Shown here piece after piece: positions 50,787 to 62,755 of a DNA stretch of 64,000 bases. A program made the position numbers and the translations under genes. Within the stretch, counting starts at the first letter, position 1. Every line of letters starts with the position of its first letter. The notes under the pieces were generated by a model. It did not search any database and was not told the DNA's origin. It saw only the letters and a program-made list of their open reading frames with translations. Source of the DNA: Lingula anatina (taxonomy: Eukaryota; Brachiopoda; Lingulata; Lingulida; Lingulidae); NCBI RefSeq assembly GCF_001039355.2, contig NW_019776068.1, positions 237,705-301,704 of the forward strand, in the 5' to 3' direction.

Positions 50787-51915
50787 AAATTCTGTTTGGC
50801 AAAACTAGCTGAACCATTTACCTTTTTCAGTCATGTTCTTTGGATTCACTTTCAAAATTAAAATTAACAATGCTCTGACGATGAAATGGCCTGTACACGT
50901 GTGATTAATTTACAATATATTGAGATGTGCAGTCCGAAGTATTTGATATGATTTATCAACTCCTTTGTATTAACAGTTGACCAAAATAAGATACGTTTTA
51001 ACTACCTGCAAAACAAAATAAGAAAATGTTGTCAGCACAAAAAAATTATGTCCATTGTCTCTGACAGTACTGCTATCTTCATTGTAGGCGGTGTTCCCAC
51101 TGTTATATTTGACCTCAGATGTGGAGTTTACCTGGTAGGGACAATACTACAATGGCTTCTGTCACCCTCGGGCAGCCATGTTGATGTTAATGCTCAAGGG
51201 TCCTTGTGTATACTAGTATCTAACTGACACTCACCGATTCCTTGAATGGCGTATGACCATAAAATAAGCAGTCATCAATACAGCTTTATTTAGCCAACTT
51301 CTGAATATTTAGACCTTGGGAGGCTAAAAATTGTGTTTTCTGAGCTAATTTTCTGGGTCTCTTGTGTGGATGAGGGACACTGCCAGTATAACTTGCCACA
51401 CCATGAGCAACAGCTTCATCTCTCCCTCTCTCTCTCTCTCTCTCCTACCAAAAATAAATAAGGCCCATATGCAGGCCCATCAAGCAACCAAACTTGAATG
51501 TAGCCCTTTCTCTTACTTTCCAACCAAAGGATGAATTGAGCATTTCTCTTACTTTCCATCCAAAATGATTACATTTTTTCTCACTGTCTTCAGTCCAAAA
51601 TGATTATATAGCTTTCCCAAATTCCAACAAAAAATGTGTTGGGTACACATGCACCCCCTGAGTATGCAATAAGCATTAACATTTTTTCATGTCAGAACTT
51701 CTGAAGAATAGAATGCCTCTGTAACTTTAAGATATCATATTCTCAGAAAGTTCTTTGATCAATAATGTAGGGCTCAGTCAAGCAAAGACGAGTTAATCGT
51801 GAAGAAGTGATATGTGTATCTGTCGATCTTTTTGGACTTGGTGTTTGCCAGTGTTGCATTATGATCAAAAGCTTCTTTAAAGCTTAATTGCTCCCTCATG
51901 GGATTTTAGTAAAAT

Positions 51916-51916
<1 letters not shown>

Positions 51917-51969
<53 letters not shown>

Positions 51970-51977
51970 TGTGTGTT
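51917..51977. repeat. Poly-T plus (GT)n tract
   Basis: Forty T followed by about ten GT units. Confidence 0.95.
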
Positions 51978-53716
51978 GGTGCTTTTGAGTAACAGTGATG
52001 ATGGAATTATTTTTGAAGGTGCCCATGTAATATAAGGTAACATAACATATCATAATGTAACATAGACATTCTATGATGATCAGGCCCATGGGGGAGAAAT
52101 GAAAAACTGCAAATAACAGGGAACTAAGTTTTATTATTGCAGCAGACACATTTATGTGGTACAGCTAACACAATCAGTTTGTACACATGGTTATCCTTTT
52201 TAAGGGCTTCTTTATACCAGCAATGGTGCCAGAGGTGTGGATTTTTAGTATGCTGCCCCCATGTTGTATTTGTATGAAATTGGTCGGTCTTGCCAGTGTT
52301 TCATAAAGAGTGCAGGTTTCACAAATTGTTTTCTTTGTGTCATAACAGTAGAAGAAACCTGGGTTGACTTCATTACATCCTCCAGGGTGCTTTTCAAGTT
52401 CTAACACCTTCCTTCCACCTAAAGAAGAAAATGTTTCTAAAAGAAGTATAAAAAAGCAGGAAAACTGGGAGGAGGGGGAATAGTGAAAAATTTCCCATTG
52501 GCAAATAGAATTCAAATAAAAACTTCTAATATAGCGATAAATGTGCCGTCCAAGGATATCAGTTATTTACACAAGGTACATTATACAGCAAGTCATTATT
52601 TACAGTGCACGAGTTGGAAGAATGGAAGTGTATCGCAGGAGCAGGCTGTTTGATCTTCCGCACTGTCATCTCATTTGATCTTCATAGAGGAAATCTTTTT
52701 GATCTTCGAAGCGTGTAATGGGAAAAACTGTTCCAGCTTGAACGGTGTAACTGTAGGCATAATGTTACATTTTCCCCTTAGTAAGGTTTGCTGGGCCAGA
52801 TAGGGCTGGTGTTTGTTGGTAAGCTGCCGAGTTCACTGCAGGAACAAATTGGACCACAAGTTGACCTCAATCTGAAAAGATGATGTCAAAAAAAATCCTA
52901 CTGGAAAATTTTAGAAGAGATTGAGAGAAAATGTTGTATTTTTATCGTAATAACTCATCATCACATGGCTAGATTGTTAAATGTCAATAGGAACTTGTCT
53001 TTTTTTAAAGTGCATAATTAATTTCTGGTCTGAAATTTCCCAGGGGTGAATACTAGTAAGGGTTTTGGATGTCTTAGTTGTGGTATTGGTTGTTACTGTT
53101 AAACATAGTGTGGGTGCAGCACAGGTGCATTTTTAATTTTCATCCTCCCTACCCAGATACCCAACTGCATTGGATTTATAAATATATTTTTAAATCTTAC
53201 TTGGAAAAGGTATTCTCATCTAACTTTCAACAGATTCCCTTATGGTTTTTATCTCCAAGGTAGTTTTGATCTGTGCCAACATTTGTTTGGTAAGATAAGA
53301 TGCACTGTTGTTGGTTTCTGACTGTGGATACCTTTTTGCAAACCAGCCGTGAAAATACCTCTCCCAAAAAACAGTTATAGTAAAGGAACAGACACAGAGA
53401 TTGATTGGTTTCACCAGCATTGTTGCTGTAACGTAAGGAATAAATCTTGACATTTGTTGGCTGGAGATGTTTCTTCTCCAACCGTCCGTAAAATACCAAG
53501 GGAGTCATCTTGAATTTATTAGTCAGTTTGTTCTTTCTTCTTCTGAAACTTCTGAAGACTAATTGCTGTTGTTAACAAGGAATTACCTGTACCTGGATAT
53601 CATGAATTGCAAAAAAAAAAAGAAAAAAAATTCTTGTTGGCAGAGGTCACCTGCCAACCTGATTATTTAGGGAATCACTTTTCCCTTGTCAGTGCAAAAG
53701 TTTGGGGCTGCAGGCC

Positions 53717-53747
<31 letters not shown>

Positions 53748-55039
53748 GTTTTTTTTTTTTTTTTAATCATGTCTCACCTTTGTCTTGGTACTTCATGCTG
53801 TCATGGCAGTCCTATTGTTTCAGGATCAGAATACAGTGACTACGCTTATTACAGGATAACACGGCCTTTAACCAAGTAGATGGATAATTTTAGCCAAATT
53901 AATTGTCTGAACTAAATGAGTTATGAATATTAGTGAAGAATAGAAACATATTTGAATTTCCCTTGACTAGAGTAGAATATCTGAAGCATATGATTTATTT
54001 TTATTTTTATTTTTATTTTTATTTATTTATTTTTTTTATCAGGAAAAGAATTAATACTTTTTCATTTTGTAAAGATGTAATTAATAACATTGGAAGGGCA
54101 GTTTATTATAACTTATGTCCCAGCATAAACTCTGGGACTTGTCACTTTATTCTTTTGGTGGTGTCATGGCAGAGCAGGGACAGCAGGGCAGACATATCAT
54201 GTGCATGTTGAAAACACATGCAGTCTCTTTCTTTTTGTATTACATGCATTTGTACTCTCTCACACTCATTACTCTTTCATGCACACACACACTCTCACAC
54301 ACACACATTTGCATGCGAAAACATGTATTTATCTTTCGACAAATCTTTCAGCTTTTGTAGTTGGTTGCCATGGTATTTTGTTCCCTGCAAACCAGTTGCT
54401 TATTCTCAGCATTTATGTTATTGCGATACATTTCTCTTCTGGAAACTTCATGGCAAATTTCATTTCAATCTTCTTTCCTCTGCCAGAAGAGAGTGATGGT
54501 TACTACTTGAAGCTGGTATAAATTTGGCCCATCTTCTTCACCAGTACTTGAGAAGAGGGTGGAAAACTGGCATCTCAGTACTCGAGTGTGACCATTTTGA
54601 ATCTAAACAGTAGTATCCCATGGTTGCTGTTGCTTTGTTTCTTCTCTTATTGGAATAAAGTACTAAAGGATTATGATATTTTTCCAGTTAACCCTCTATT
54701 ATTATTAGTATGATATTTTCTTTCTTATTTTGTGTTATTTTTATTTATCAAATCTGAATTAAGCCACAGGTGTGTCTTCTCTTTTCACCTGTTTGTGATA
54801 TGAAAAAAAAAAAAAACTTACAGGACTAAACGTTGGGAAACATACAATATCTAAATATTGGGAAACAAATTATATAGATAAAGTTTTGTGCAGGAAAAGC
54901 TTAATTACAACTAAACATAGTAGCGAAAGAACACAGGAAGTGAGCTCTTTGTCAGAATAAAACTGGGTGTCAGACCAGCATGTTTGACCTGGGAGGAATT
55001 TGACCCCTTGACCCCTGGTCAGGAGCAGAAGGAGATTAA

Positions 55040-55306
55040 GGCTTCGTTCACATGCAATGTCTATTTTCTAAATTCTATTTTCTATTCGCGCTATCTTATG
55101 ATCACGGTCTGTGCACTGAATATCCCGCCGCGTAATTACTGGCAGCGCGAGCCAGTTACTTATAGTAACTTATAGTAACTTATAGTAACTGGCTCGCGCT
55201 GCCAGTAATTACGCGGCGGGATATTCAGTGCACAGACCGTGATCATAAGACATGCTGCAAATAGAAAATAGAATTTAGAAAATAGACATTGCATGTGAAC
55301 GAAGCC
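55040..55306. mobile_element. Harbinger-like foldback MITE, intact, TAA target duplication
   Basis: The element is 267 bp and almost fully palindromic. It starts GGCTTCGTTCACATGCAATG and ends with the exact complement. It is flanked by TAA on both sides (55037-55039 and 55307-55309). A 3-bp TWA duplication with GG-starting ends is characteristic of PIF/Harbinger elements. The arms carry a CG-rich core (ATCCCGCCGCGTAATTACTG) and the centre holds a 10-bp unit, TTATAGTAAC, repeated three times. It is non-coding. A second copy at about 8445-8668 lies in the opposite orientation relative to this central repeat. Confidence 0.85.
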
Positions 55307-55743
55307 TAACATTGGGCACTGAAAGCCACTTGACATGAGAGGGAGAGAGAGAAAACAAAAAAAAAATGGAGAGAGAGTCAGACAGAGAGTAAAATAATGG
55401 AGGGGGTATGGAATCCTTCCCTTAGCACTATTAAAAGTTTGCAACCATATTGCAGCAAATTTGCAAAAAGGAATTGCAGTTTACAGCAACATTACAGCAA
55501 ATTTGCAACAGGCGTAAAGTTTTGCTAAGGGTTACAAACGGCTTGATATGACAAGAGTTAACAGGTTGTAAAAAGAAAAAAATTGGATGTCTGGGTTTGA
55601 GAATAATGACACAAAGTTCAAAAGACCATTTTTTTAAAAGAATTCATAAGGTTCAGTCTAAAAGGCATACATACAAACATTTTGAAACAATCACATTCTT
55701 TTTATCAGAAATTGAATTCTATCAATATTTTGTTTTCTTTCAG
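55307..55743 (+). other. End of intron 3
   Basis: AT-rich intronic sequence between the MITE and exon 4. It contains a repeated CAGCAAATTTGCAA motif (about 55452-55511) and a T-rich tract ending TTTCTTTCAG that serves as the exon 4 acceptor. Confidence 0.7.
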
Positions 55744-55870
55744 CCTCAGAACATTCTCCTGACCAATCCTCATCCCCATGGCGACGTCAAGTTATGTGAC
55801 TTTGGTTTTGCGCGATTGGTCAACTATGGAGAAGACATCAGGGACATCATTGGGACGCCAGACTATGTTG
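55744..55870 (+). CDS. STK17A/B (DRAK): STK17-like kinase, exon 4 (catalytic loop end, DFG, activation loop)
   Basis: The exon is 127 bp: 42 codons plus one base of a split Ala codon. The acceptor is TTTCAG and the donor GTGAGT. PQNILL completes the HLDLKPQN catalytic loop with the Mg-binding Asn. KLCDFGFAR contains the DFG motif, and IIGTPDYV leads into the P+1 loop. All residues needed for catalysis in this stretch are present, so an active kinase is expected. Intron 4 is only 384 bp, in contrast to the long introns 2, 3 and 6. Confidence 0.96.
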
Positions 55871-56254
55871 GTGAGTAGCATGGTGAAAAATATCATACAA
55901 AAAAAGAAAGTCTTCTGGATTTATCTGGATATTTGTTATAAGGATAACAAATTTAAAAAAAAAAAAAAAACAATTTAGTGACACTCCACCCCCCCTCCCC
56001 TCAGAAAGATGTAGGCTTTTTGTGCTTGTATTTTCATAGTTATTGAATTTTTTCATTTATCTCTTATATTGAGATTTTCCTTAACAGAAAAATGCTATTG
56101 AAGAACATTTGCATTTAAATTGTAAAGGGAGACTTGAATTAAGACATTCAAAAGGAGAAATTGGTGAAATGGAATGGATATTTTGGAGGTTAAAGTACGA
56201 ATTTGCAAGGAATCTGTTGCTGTAAATGACTGTGATATTTTGTGTGTGTTTCAG

Positions 56255-56303
56255 CACCAGAAGTTCTAAGTTATGAGCCCATAGGTACCTACACAGATAT
56301 ATG
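56255..56303 (+). CDS. STK17A/B (DRAK): STK17-like kinase, exon 5 (APE motif)
   Basis: A 49-bp micro-exon: CA completing the Ala codon, 15 codons, then TG of a split Trp codon. The peptide is APEVLSYEPIGTYTDIW, closely matching STK17 APE-ILSYDPI-TDMW. The acceptor is GTTTCAG and the donor GTTAGT. The exon is easily missed by length alone; it is fixed by the need to join G|CA upstream and TG|G downstream in frame. Confidence 0.95.
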
Positions 56304-56697
56304 GTTAGTATTTCTAATGTACTGAGAAAGTTGGCGACCAAAAGAAAGAAGATTGGGTGCATGATTGGAATATGTTAACGTTTGTTATAATGGAATGAAA
56401 TATGCTTGCATTTCTTGTGTCTCAAATGTGTCACTTTGCAATGACTTAGCAAAAAAAAAAAAACTTGGTTCTGCAGTACAATACTCTGAGATGTCACCTT
56501 GTATTTTTAATCATGCAAGTAAAGCTTTCTCTACTAGGAGATAGGTCTGTCCCCCATTAGTAATTATACATTTCTTTATGTAAGTACTAGTTTACATTTA
56601 AGTTCATGCCTTCTGTTGAAATATCAAACTAGTATTCCCTTATTTCATGCATATTCTGTTCTTCCCCCAATCCATGCCATGTTTTCTTTGTTCCCAG

Positions 56698-56877
56698 GAG
56701 CGTGGGGGTGCTTGTCTACGTGATGCTGACAGGGTGCTCGCCATTTGCTGGAGAAGACAAACAGGAGACGTTCCTGAATATCTCCCAGGTCAACCTCGAT
56801 TTCCCAGAAGACCTATTCTGTGATATCTCGGAAAACGCCATAGATTTCATCTCTAAATGTCTGGTCAGGCAGCCAGG
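56698..56877 (+). CDS. STK17A/B (DRAK): STK17-like kinase, exon 6 (C-lobe helices F-H)
   Basis: The exon is 180 bp: G completing Trp, 59 codons, then GG of a split Gly codon. It begins after TTCCCAG and ends before [22 protein letters not shown] is the alpha-F region common to CaMK-group kinases. [16 protein letters not shown] is diagnostic of DRAK/DAPK, and [13 protein letters not shown] is the alpha-H region. The donor could also be read one base earlier, but only the CCAGG|GTGAGT choice continues the frame into exon 7 as G-E-R-I-S. Confidence 0.95.
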
Positions 56878-57046
56878 GTGAGTAGGGTTGACCATTCCAG
56901 GGGACAGTTTAAAAAAAAAAAAAAAACTACTCTGGTGCAAAATTATATCAAAACTTTTGGACCTAAAATTAGATCTTCTGCAGTACAATATTGGCTCTTT
57001 CTGTCTGTCTGTGCCTCTGTCTGTCTTATCAGCCCCAAACCCATCC

Positions 57047-57050
<4 letters not shown>

Positions 57051-57091
<41 letters not shown>
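57051..57091. repeat. (CA)n microsatellite in intron 6
   Basis: About 20 CA units. Confidence 0.95.
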
Positions 57092-57093
<2 letters not shown>

Positions 57094-59241
57094 TCTTGTT
57101 TCCCTAAGTAATCTCTACATCCTTTGATGTCTTTAATGGTTGAATTGACTTAGGACTCTTTATTTGCTGAACAATATGTTAACGCTAAGTACACCATCAC
57201 AGATTTTTAGGGAATTATATAGAATAAAAGATAAGGAAAACTTAAATATTCTTTTCTGGTAGGTTATATAAACATAACAGGCAGAGTCAGCAGGGTCATG
57301 GTGGTTAGTTTTAGGTTGACCCCATACTGTTAGCAGGTTATGCAGGTGCATATTTTATTAGGACAGTAAAAAATTCTTTATGTCAGACTCAAGAGACCCG
57401 AATCTGTTATTAGCTACAAAAACTGACCCAACTTTGGAGGTAAACGGTTGTTTATGGCAGGTAAATCAATTGTAAAGAAACTCGAGGCCTAATAAGATTT
57501 ATTTGGAGGTGTATGTTTGACCTGAAAATAAGGAAGTGGGTTTTGACAGTAAGAACTTTGGATCTCTGTATAAGAGAAAATATAAATTTTGAAATGTTTA
57601 GTGGACACAGAGTTTAAGTTTTAAAATAATGATCACAAGAAAAAAATAAAGTACAGAATCATGTTACTTCCTGACAAGAGCTACCTTTGAAATTGGGGTG
57701 TATTCTTCCTTAGTATATAAATATTATATAACACCACACCTATACATGTAGCATACGCTGTCACACTGTTCATTTAACATTTATTTTTTAATCCGAGGGC
57801 ATCAGTCATGTTCCTCAATTCAGCAAGACTTCATTGGACTCAGTCAAGGGTCATTGAGGCTGGTATTGTTAGGCCTAGTAATGTTGGATGTACTTGAATG
57901 TGTTTGTGTACTTTTGTCCTGAATTTCTGATATTGTCAAGAATATTTAATATCATACTTCTTCCTGGACAACATTTAAGTTGAAGAGATTCACTATACAC
58001 CAGACCTCACAGTAAGACATTGGCCAAATCAAGGAATCCATTTTCTGAGGTTGGTCTTCATTTGTCTGCACAGTGGTGTACCTAGCCAAATTAGCTTGAA
58101 CTTTGAAAAATTGATATTTGTGGGTTGTGTTTTGGGCAAATGTCATTCCATGACCTGGTGAGGCCACTGAATTTGATGTATGCCAGTTTAACCTTTGGTT
58201 TATGGACAGTCTGTTCCATTTCAAGATTTCGGAATACCTGGAGCACTTTGCGTTCTCTCTCTCCCCCTCCCTCCCTCCCCCTCTCTCTCCCTCTCTCCCT
58301 CTCTCTCTCTCTCTCTCTCAAGCACGCACACACACATATCAAAAATGTTTGATTCAAAATGGAGTGTAATTGACGTTTTCTAATAGGTGTTCTTCGTAAT
58401 CTTGATATTTTTAGCTGTCAGACATAGTGAAGTTGAATTTGACAAAAAAAAAAAAGTTAGAATTTAAAATCACAGTTAATCCAAAAATATAAAGGTGGGA
58501 CGTGTCCTTAACATAGGGGTCATTTCAAGGCTTTCAACACCTGGTAATTATCTTTTGGTTTTTTGTTCCCGGAAAATGTTGTTTTGGTACAATTCTAATC
58601 TCCTACGTGGAGTATCATTACAGGGCGACATTTTGGCATCTGAATTTGTCAAATTATAAGCTGGTGGGAGTTTGTCCTCAAAATGGACTAGTCTGTCATG
58701 CTTACTGCAATTGAATTAGTATAGTTACCAGAAAATAAATCGTTTGTTTCCAAAAAATTGTTTATTTGAAGAGGGTGAGAGAGAAAAAGAGACAGTGCTT
58801 TCAGTTTGTTGCCATTCAAAAGGTTATTTTCTCCATACGTGAATTTTGAGAAAATGTTCATGGCAAGTTGCATATTAAGCACAAAGTACAATACATGATA
58901 TTTTTGTATAAAAAACTTACTCTTTGACATACTAATACTTCTTATGCACAAATGGTGGTTTTCTGAGCTGAATCTAAGTATTTTGGAGGGCACCTGCTTG
59001 GAAAACTACCAAAAACAATTTGTGAAGACCCGTTATTATATGCTAGAATTCATTTTGTGAGATTGTTGACTTTCAGCCAGCAGGGGAAGAAGAGAAGGTG
59101 ACGGGAGGGGGGGGGGGGTGCTCTGAGGTGAAATTGTGGCATTTGAATGCAGCAAATGTTAATCTTACAGAGCACTTCAAAATATTAGGTTAAGAATGAT
59201 GGTCAGGGCAATAAGAAAAATAGAAAATTTTTGATTTGACA

Positions 59242-59336
59242 TTTTTGCATAAAGAAACAAATTTAGTCCTTTTGTGGTGATGTTCATAAATTTTTGCATA
59301 AAGAAACAACTTTAGTCCTTTTGTGATGTTCATAAA
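59242..59336. repeat. Two-copy tandem repeat, ~49-bp unit
   Basis: The unit begins TTTTTGCATAAAGAAACAA and ends TGTTCATAAA. The second copy at 59291 lacks three bases near its end and has one substitution. A local slippage or duplication event in intron 6. Confidence 0.85.
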
Positions 59337-60117
59337 TTTTCTCAGACACCAGAATTAAATTCATACAGCCTACTATTTTATCCGAGGGATTCTGGATTTT
59401 CAAAAGTGATGTTTGCATATGATATTTAGTTATATCAAGGGAGCTTTCATGTAATGATCTATGACTGATATCAGATTAAATGATTGCTCCCCCTCCAGGT
59501 ACCATGCTATCACTTGGTTCTTGCATGTTGTAATGGCTAAACAACTCGTACCTGAAAAGATGAGGTAATAAGATACATGCAGTTTTAACACAGGGCGTAG
59601 GCGCGTTATGTCGCAATTAAATCACCACATGCTAATCCATCCCTGGATTATGCCAGTAAGTGGCTTTCAACCTCCAAGATAGACTTATTGGAAGTGTATT
59701 CTGTTTGGGTTTTCACGCCTGCCTGTCTGTCTGCTTGCCAGCAGGTGGCTGTTTTGTCCCAGGTTTTGTAAAGCCCTGGTAGTTCTTATGAAAGTTGCTG
59801 CATAAATGCGTAAAAGTAGATTGCTGATATTTTCCCAACCTATTTTTATTAATAAGATAAACACAACCCCAAAGAGAGAGAGAGAGAGAATAATGAATAA
59901 TTATTTTGCTGTTTTGTAAGATTCGTGTCAGATAACATAATTATTTTAGAACCTCAAAATTAATAACATTAAAGGATTGATATATTGGGGAAAAAATGAC
60001 AGGTGATTGAAATCTGTGAATAGTAAAGATAGTTCAGTCATAATATACTAATCAGAGTACTGCTGTGTTGCATATGATCTGATACATGAGAGCGATAAAA
60101 CACTCTGCCTGGTTAGC

Positions 60118-61000
60118 CACCAAAGGGGCATAGAAAAAATATATTTCTAGATATTTTTACAATTATTTCTCTACTGCCTATTCACCAGCTGTGATTGTTT
60201 CTGTCCAGTATTTTTTTTTTTTCACAACATTTACATCATCAGTCATCTGGGTACTAGTGCCACAGTAGCGGTAGTTGTTTGCTTGTTGGAAAACCATGTT
60301 TAGCTCTTTATTTGCCCTCTGTAGGCATAGCACTCTACTTGGTTTATCATGTTCTGGTATATGTATCAATCAAAATCTGTTAAATGATAAATATTGCAAC
60401 TGTTTAAAATATTTGAATGGCCAGATATATACTTCTGGAAACTTAAAAATTGAATATTTTTTGAGATCACTTAATAAAATATTTGAATGAATCAGATGTA
60501 TACTTTTAGAAACATAAAAAACTGAATATTTTGTGAGATCACTTTAATGATTTATCTCACTAATTTTGCCTTCTTCTATCTTCAGAGAGCGCATTTCAGC
60601 ACGCGACTGTCTGCAGCATTCCTGGTTGAAAGTGGAAGTGCCTACCTCACCTGCCCTGCTGCGATCCCCTCTAGGCTCTCCCATTGGCTGTCGCAGGACA
60701 CACCCCCCTGAGAGCCCCCACAAGAAACAAGACCTGGGCACGCCCAAGAAATTCAAGTACAACACTGGGGAGTCTAAAATATGCCCAAACGAGGAGCATT
60801 CTAGCAATATCTATAAAGACGAAAATTCGGAACCGAACACAGACACTTGTAACGCCACCGGCAGCAATATCACCAGTACTAGCAATAACAGTAACAGTGG
60901 CAGTGAAACCACGCAACAATGTACTGTCAATAACAACATAAACAAACTACCAGAACTGACAGAGGAACAACTTGTTTGCTAGGAATTTTGTTGTGACAAA
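60118..61000 (+). repeat. Duplicated segment E, copy 1 (carries exon 7)
   Basis: Sequence from the end of intron 6 through exon 7 into the 3' UTR recurs from 63069 to the end of the window, just after a single N. The copy-1 limit shown is set by the window end, not by loss of similarity. Probably the two alleles of the gene's 3' end. Confidence 0.8.
60586..60982 (+). CDS. STK17A/B (DRAK): STK17-like kinase, exon 7 (end of kinase domain and C-terminal tail, stop)
   Basis: The exon gives 397 bp of coding sequence: A completing Gly, 131 codons and a TAG stop. The acceptor is CTATCTTCAG. ERISARDCLQHSWLKVE closes the kinase domain (alpha-I and final helix). The tail is Pro/Ser rich at first (RSPLGSPIGCRRTHPPESPH), then Asn/Thr/Ser rich, and ends KLPELTEEQLVC. 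The tail is poorly conserved, as is usual in STK17 proteins, and has no recognised domain. Several Ser-Pro and Thr-Pro pairs (RSPL, GSPI, ESPH, GTPK) could be proline-directed phosphosites; that is inference. Confidence 0.94.
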
Positions 61001-62755
61001 GACTAGAATATGGGCCGGGTCCTTATGTATCTACTTATGAGTCCTTTGAAAGGGAAGATGAAAGGTCTTAACTGTTGATTGCATTAATATTTGATTGAAA
61101 TGTTTGCAGAGATTATTACTTGAAATTGTCTTTGTGTGTGCTCTTAATAGTTTATTTTGTTTATTTATTTTTTCTGAAAGACTCGGTCTTTGATAGTCAT
61201 TAATACCTCACAGACAGACTTATTTATTTCCTGATTTTTTTTTCAAATCCTGTACACTTGACCTGTGATAAGTTCAAAATGTGTGATCCCAGAATTCAGT
61301 GCAACATATCCCACAATTCCACTAAGAAGGACCATGGTCTCTTCTTGATGTATTGGAACATGTGATTTAATCTTGATGCAATATACTGTAAACAAATTTT
61401 CTTAGAATATTTTGCCTGGTTTTGGTTGTAAAACAAAGTTTTGGTCTTAAGTGTGACTATCTTGTGGATATTTCCAATGGGTTGGGACAAGTATTTGATG
61501 AAATTTCCTTGAAACGTTTTCATTCAGCCTGACGAAGTACAATATTGCATTATCAGGTATATTGTATTTAATTTTACTGCCATTGGTGTGAAGAAAGTAA
61601 TGAATGTTGCCTTGACTACCACTGAGTGGGAGGGATAAAATCATCAGCATTAGGGACAGAGGGCTCTTTGGTGTTGTTACACGTGGGGATTTGCAAGTGG
61701 AGCTTTCTTTTCTTAACTTATTTATTATTTCATATTATAAATATATTTTGTTTCCTTAAAGTCATTGGAGGGTGAACAGCAAGTTTCAAGAAGAAAATTG
61801 TGGACCAGAAGTTACGTATTTAGGTACCATGGTTCAGTAATGTAGCTTATTCCGCTTCCTACTTTGTAAATCTCGAACAGTCACACCACATCCGACTCTG
61901 CAAAAATGGAGAGATCACGGACAGCAAGATTGTTTTTATTAAGAGAGAGAGAGGAGCTTGAACCAAAAGCATGCAGGTTTAGTGAGAGCACCTATTGTCC
62001 CCATTCTCTCTCCCCCCACCCCCTCTCCCCGTGTCCCATGTTGACAGTTGGACAAGGGTAGTTGGACTCTTAAGTAGTAGATACGACGACCCTCATATAG
62101 GACCCTTGTGCGTCAGTCAGACTTACCCAAGTTATGTATTATCTATATATAAATATCACATGTACGTGCTCGATGATACTGTATATAGTTTGTATATATA
62201 TTATGTATACATATGATGCTTTATAGCCAATGGTTGATGTTTTGATTACTGCTCGTAATGATGCAAGTGTCCTATTTGCCAATTTTTATTTAATTACGGT
62301 AGTTACTTATTATTTTCAGACCACAAAAGTTGGGAATCTCCCCTTTTAACTGTGTTATTATTAATGCTGGGTCAAAAGTAGCTTGCATTTGTGTAAAAAA
62401 TTGCATAAAGTCAAAAACTGACGAATTTAGAAAAAAGTTTTAGACAAAAAATGTCGGCCTTGAAAATATTAGGTAATTGCCGCAAGGCAAATGACAAGGT
62501 ATGATAAAATGTAATGGTTTTTATAGAAAAATACTGAATGCCAAATAACGTCACTTGATCAGAAATTGTCACGGTATAATACCCAGTTAAGAAGTATTTT
62601 TAAGTAAGATATATGAAGTGTCCGTAAAGTTGAACAGTGTTGTACCGTGGTATCAGTGTATATCGGTAGTTTTGGTCTGTTTTGTATCCTCAAGCACTCA
62701 GTTCGGTTTTTGTGTAAAAATGTGAACAATAAAGTGATTGATAAATTTACACTGT
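60983..62755 (+). other. 3' UTR of the STK17-like kinase
   Basis: About 1.75 kb between the stop codon and an AATAAA signal at 62728-62733, followed by GT-rich sequence. No further exon was recognised. TTATTTATT, the AU-rich element nonamer, occurs at 61161, 61220 and 61720. The extent is inferred from the poly-A signal, not from transcript data; other AATAAA-like motifs could be used. Confidence 0.7.
62728..62733 (+). terminator. Candidate polyadenylation signal AATAAA
   Basis: AATAAA sits about 1.75 kb past the stop codon and is followed within about 30 bases by TG-rich sequence (CTGTGGTCATGTTG), the usual arrangement for cleavage and polyadenylation. Confidence 0.6.

Larger units (their letters stand above)
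47260..55036 (+). other. Intron 3, remaining part: non-coding with many simple repeats
   Basis: No exon was found here, and exon 3 joins exon 4 directly at phase 0. Content includes CT/CA repeats (47811-47892), a CT repeat (49562-49600), a TAC triplet repeat (50744-50786), a T run plus GT repeat (51917-51977), CT plus T runs (53721-53765) and a TTTTAT repeat near 54000. A 113-codon minus-strand frame at 52174-52515 showed no recognisable family. The CAGTGGCACACC at 50275 resembles one end of a hAT-type element, but no partner end was found. Confidence 0.65.
56878..60117 (+). other. Intron 6: non-coding, simple repeats and a 49-bp tandem duplication
   Basis: Contains a CA repeat (57051-57091), a CT-rich tract (58253-58320), a GA repeat (59873-59889) and a two-copy tandem repeat of about 49 bp at 59242-59336. 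A CAGTGGTGTACCTAGCC at 58073 resembles a hAT-type end without a visible partner. No exon was recognised. Confidence 0.65.
31846..62750 (+). other. STK17A/B (DRAK): DRAK/STK17-family kinase gene, exons 2-7 plus 3' UTR (exon 1 missing)
   Basis: Six exons join into one serine/threonine kinase frame. Intron phases after exons 2, 3, 4, 5 and 6 are 2, 0, 1, 2 and 2, and every boundary has an AG acceptor and a GT donor. The joined protein follows vertebrate STK17A/STK17B closely: the RKRRKGKD basic loop, the YAAGGELF hinge/alpha-D region, HLDLKPQNILL, CDFGFAR, GTPDYVAPE and [14 protein letters not shown] kinases are DAPK relatives linked to apoptosis and actomyosin regulation in animals; that role is known for the family and is inferred here. 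Exon 2 begins with the third base of a codon, so an upstream exon must supply the start and the first glycines of the P-loop. Intron 3 is about 17.2 kb as assembled but is inflated by duplicated haplotype sequence. Confidence 0.93.

Noticed and set aside
52174-52515. Minus-strand 113-codon frame with several Cys residues in intron 3
   Set aside because: The Cys spacing fits no zinc-binding motif I know, there are no splice-linked partners, and there is no second copy to test for selection.
54115-54521. Three overlapping plus-strand frames of 81-106 codons
   Set aside because: They overlap across a CACACA tract and are His/Thr rich translations of the microsatellite.
58073-58090. CAGTGGTGTACCTAGCC as the end of a hAT-type element
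   Set aside because: No complementary second end or target duplication was found within about 1 kb, so only a resemblance is noted.
60671-60941. Open frames in other frames over exon 7 (both strands), repeated near 63.6-63.9 kb
   Set aside because: They are shadows of the kinase C-terminal coding sequence.
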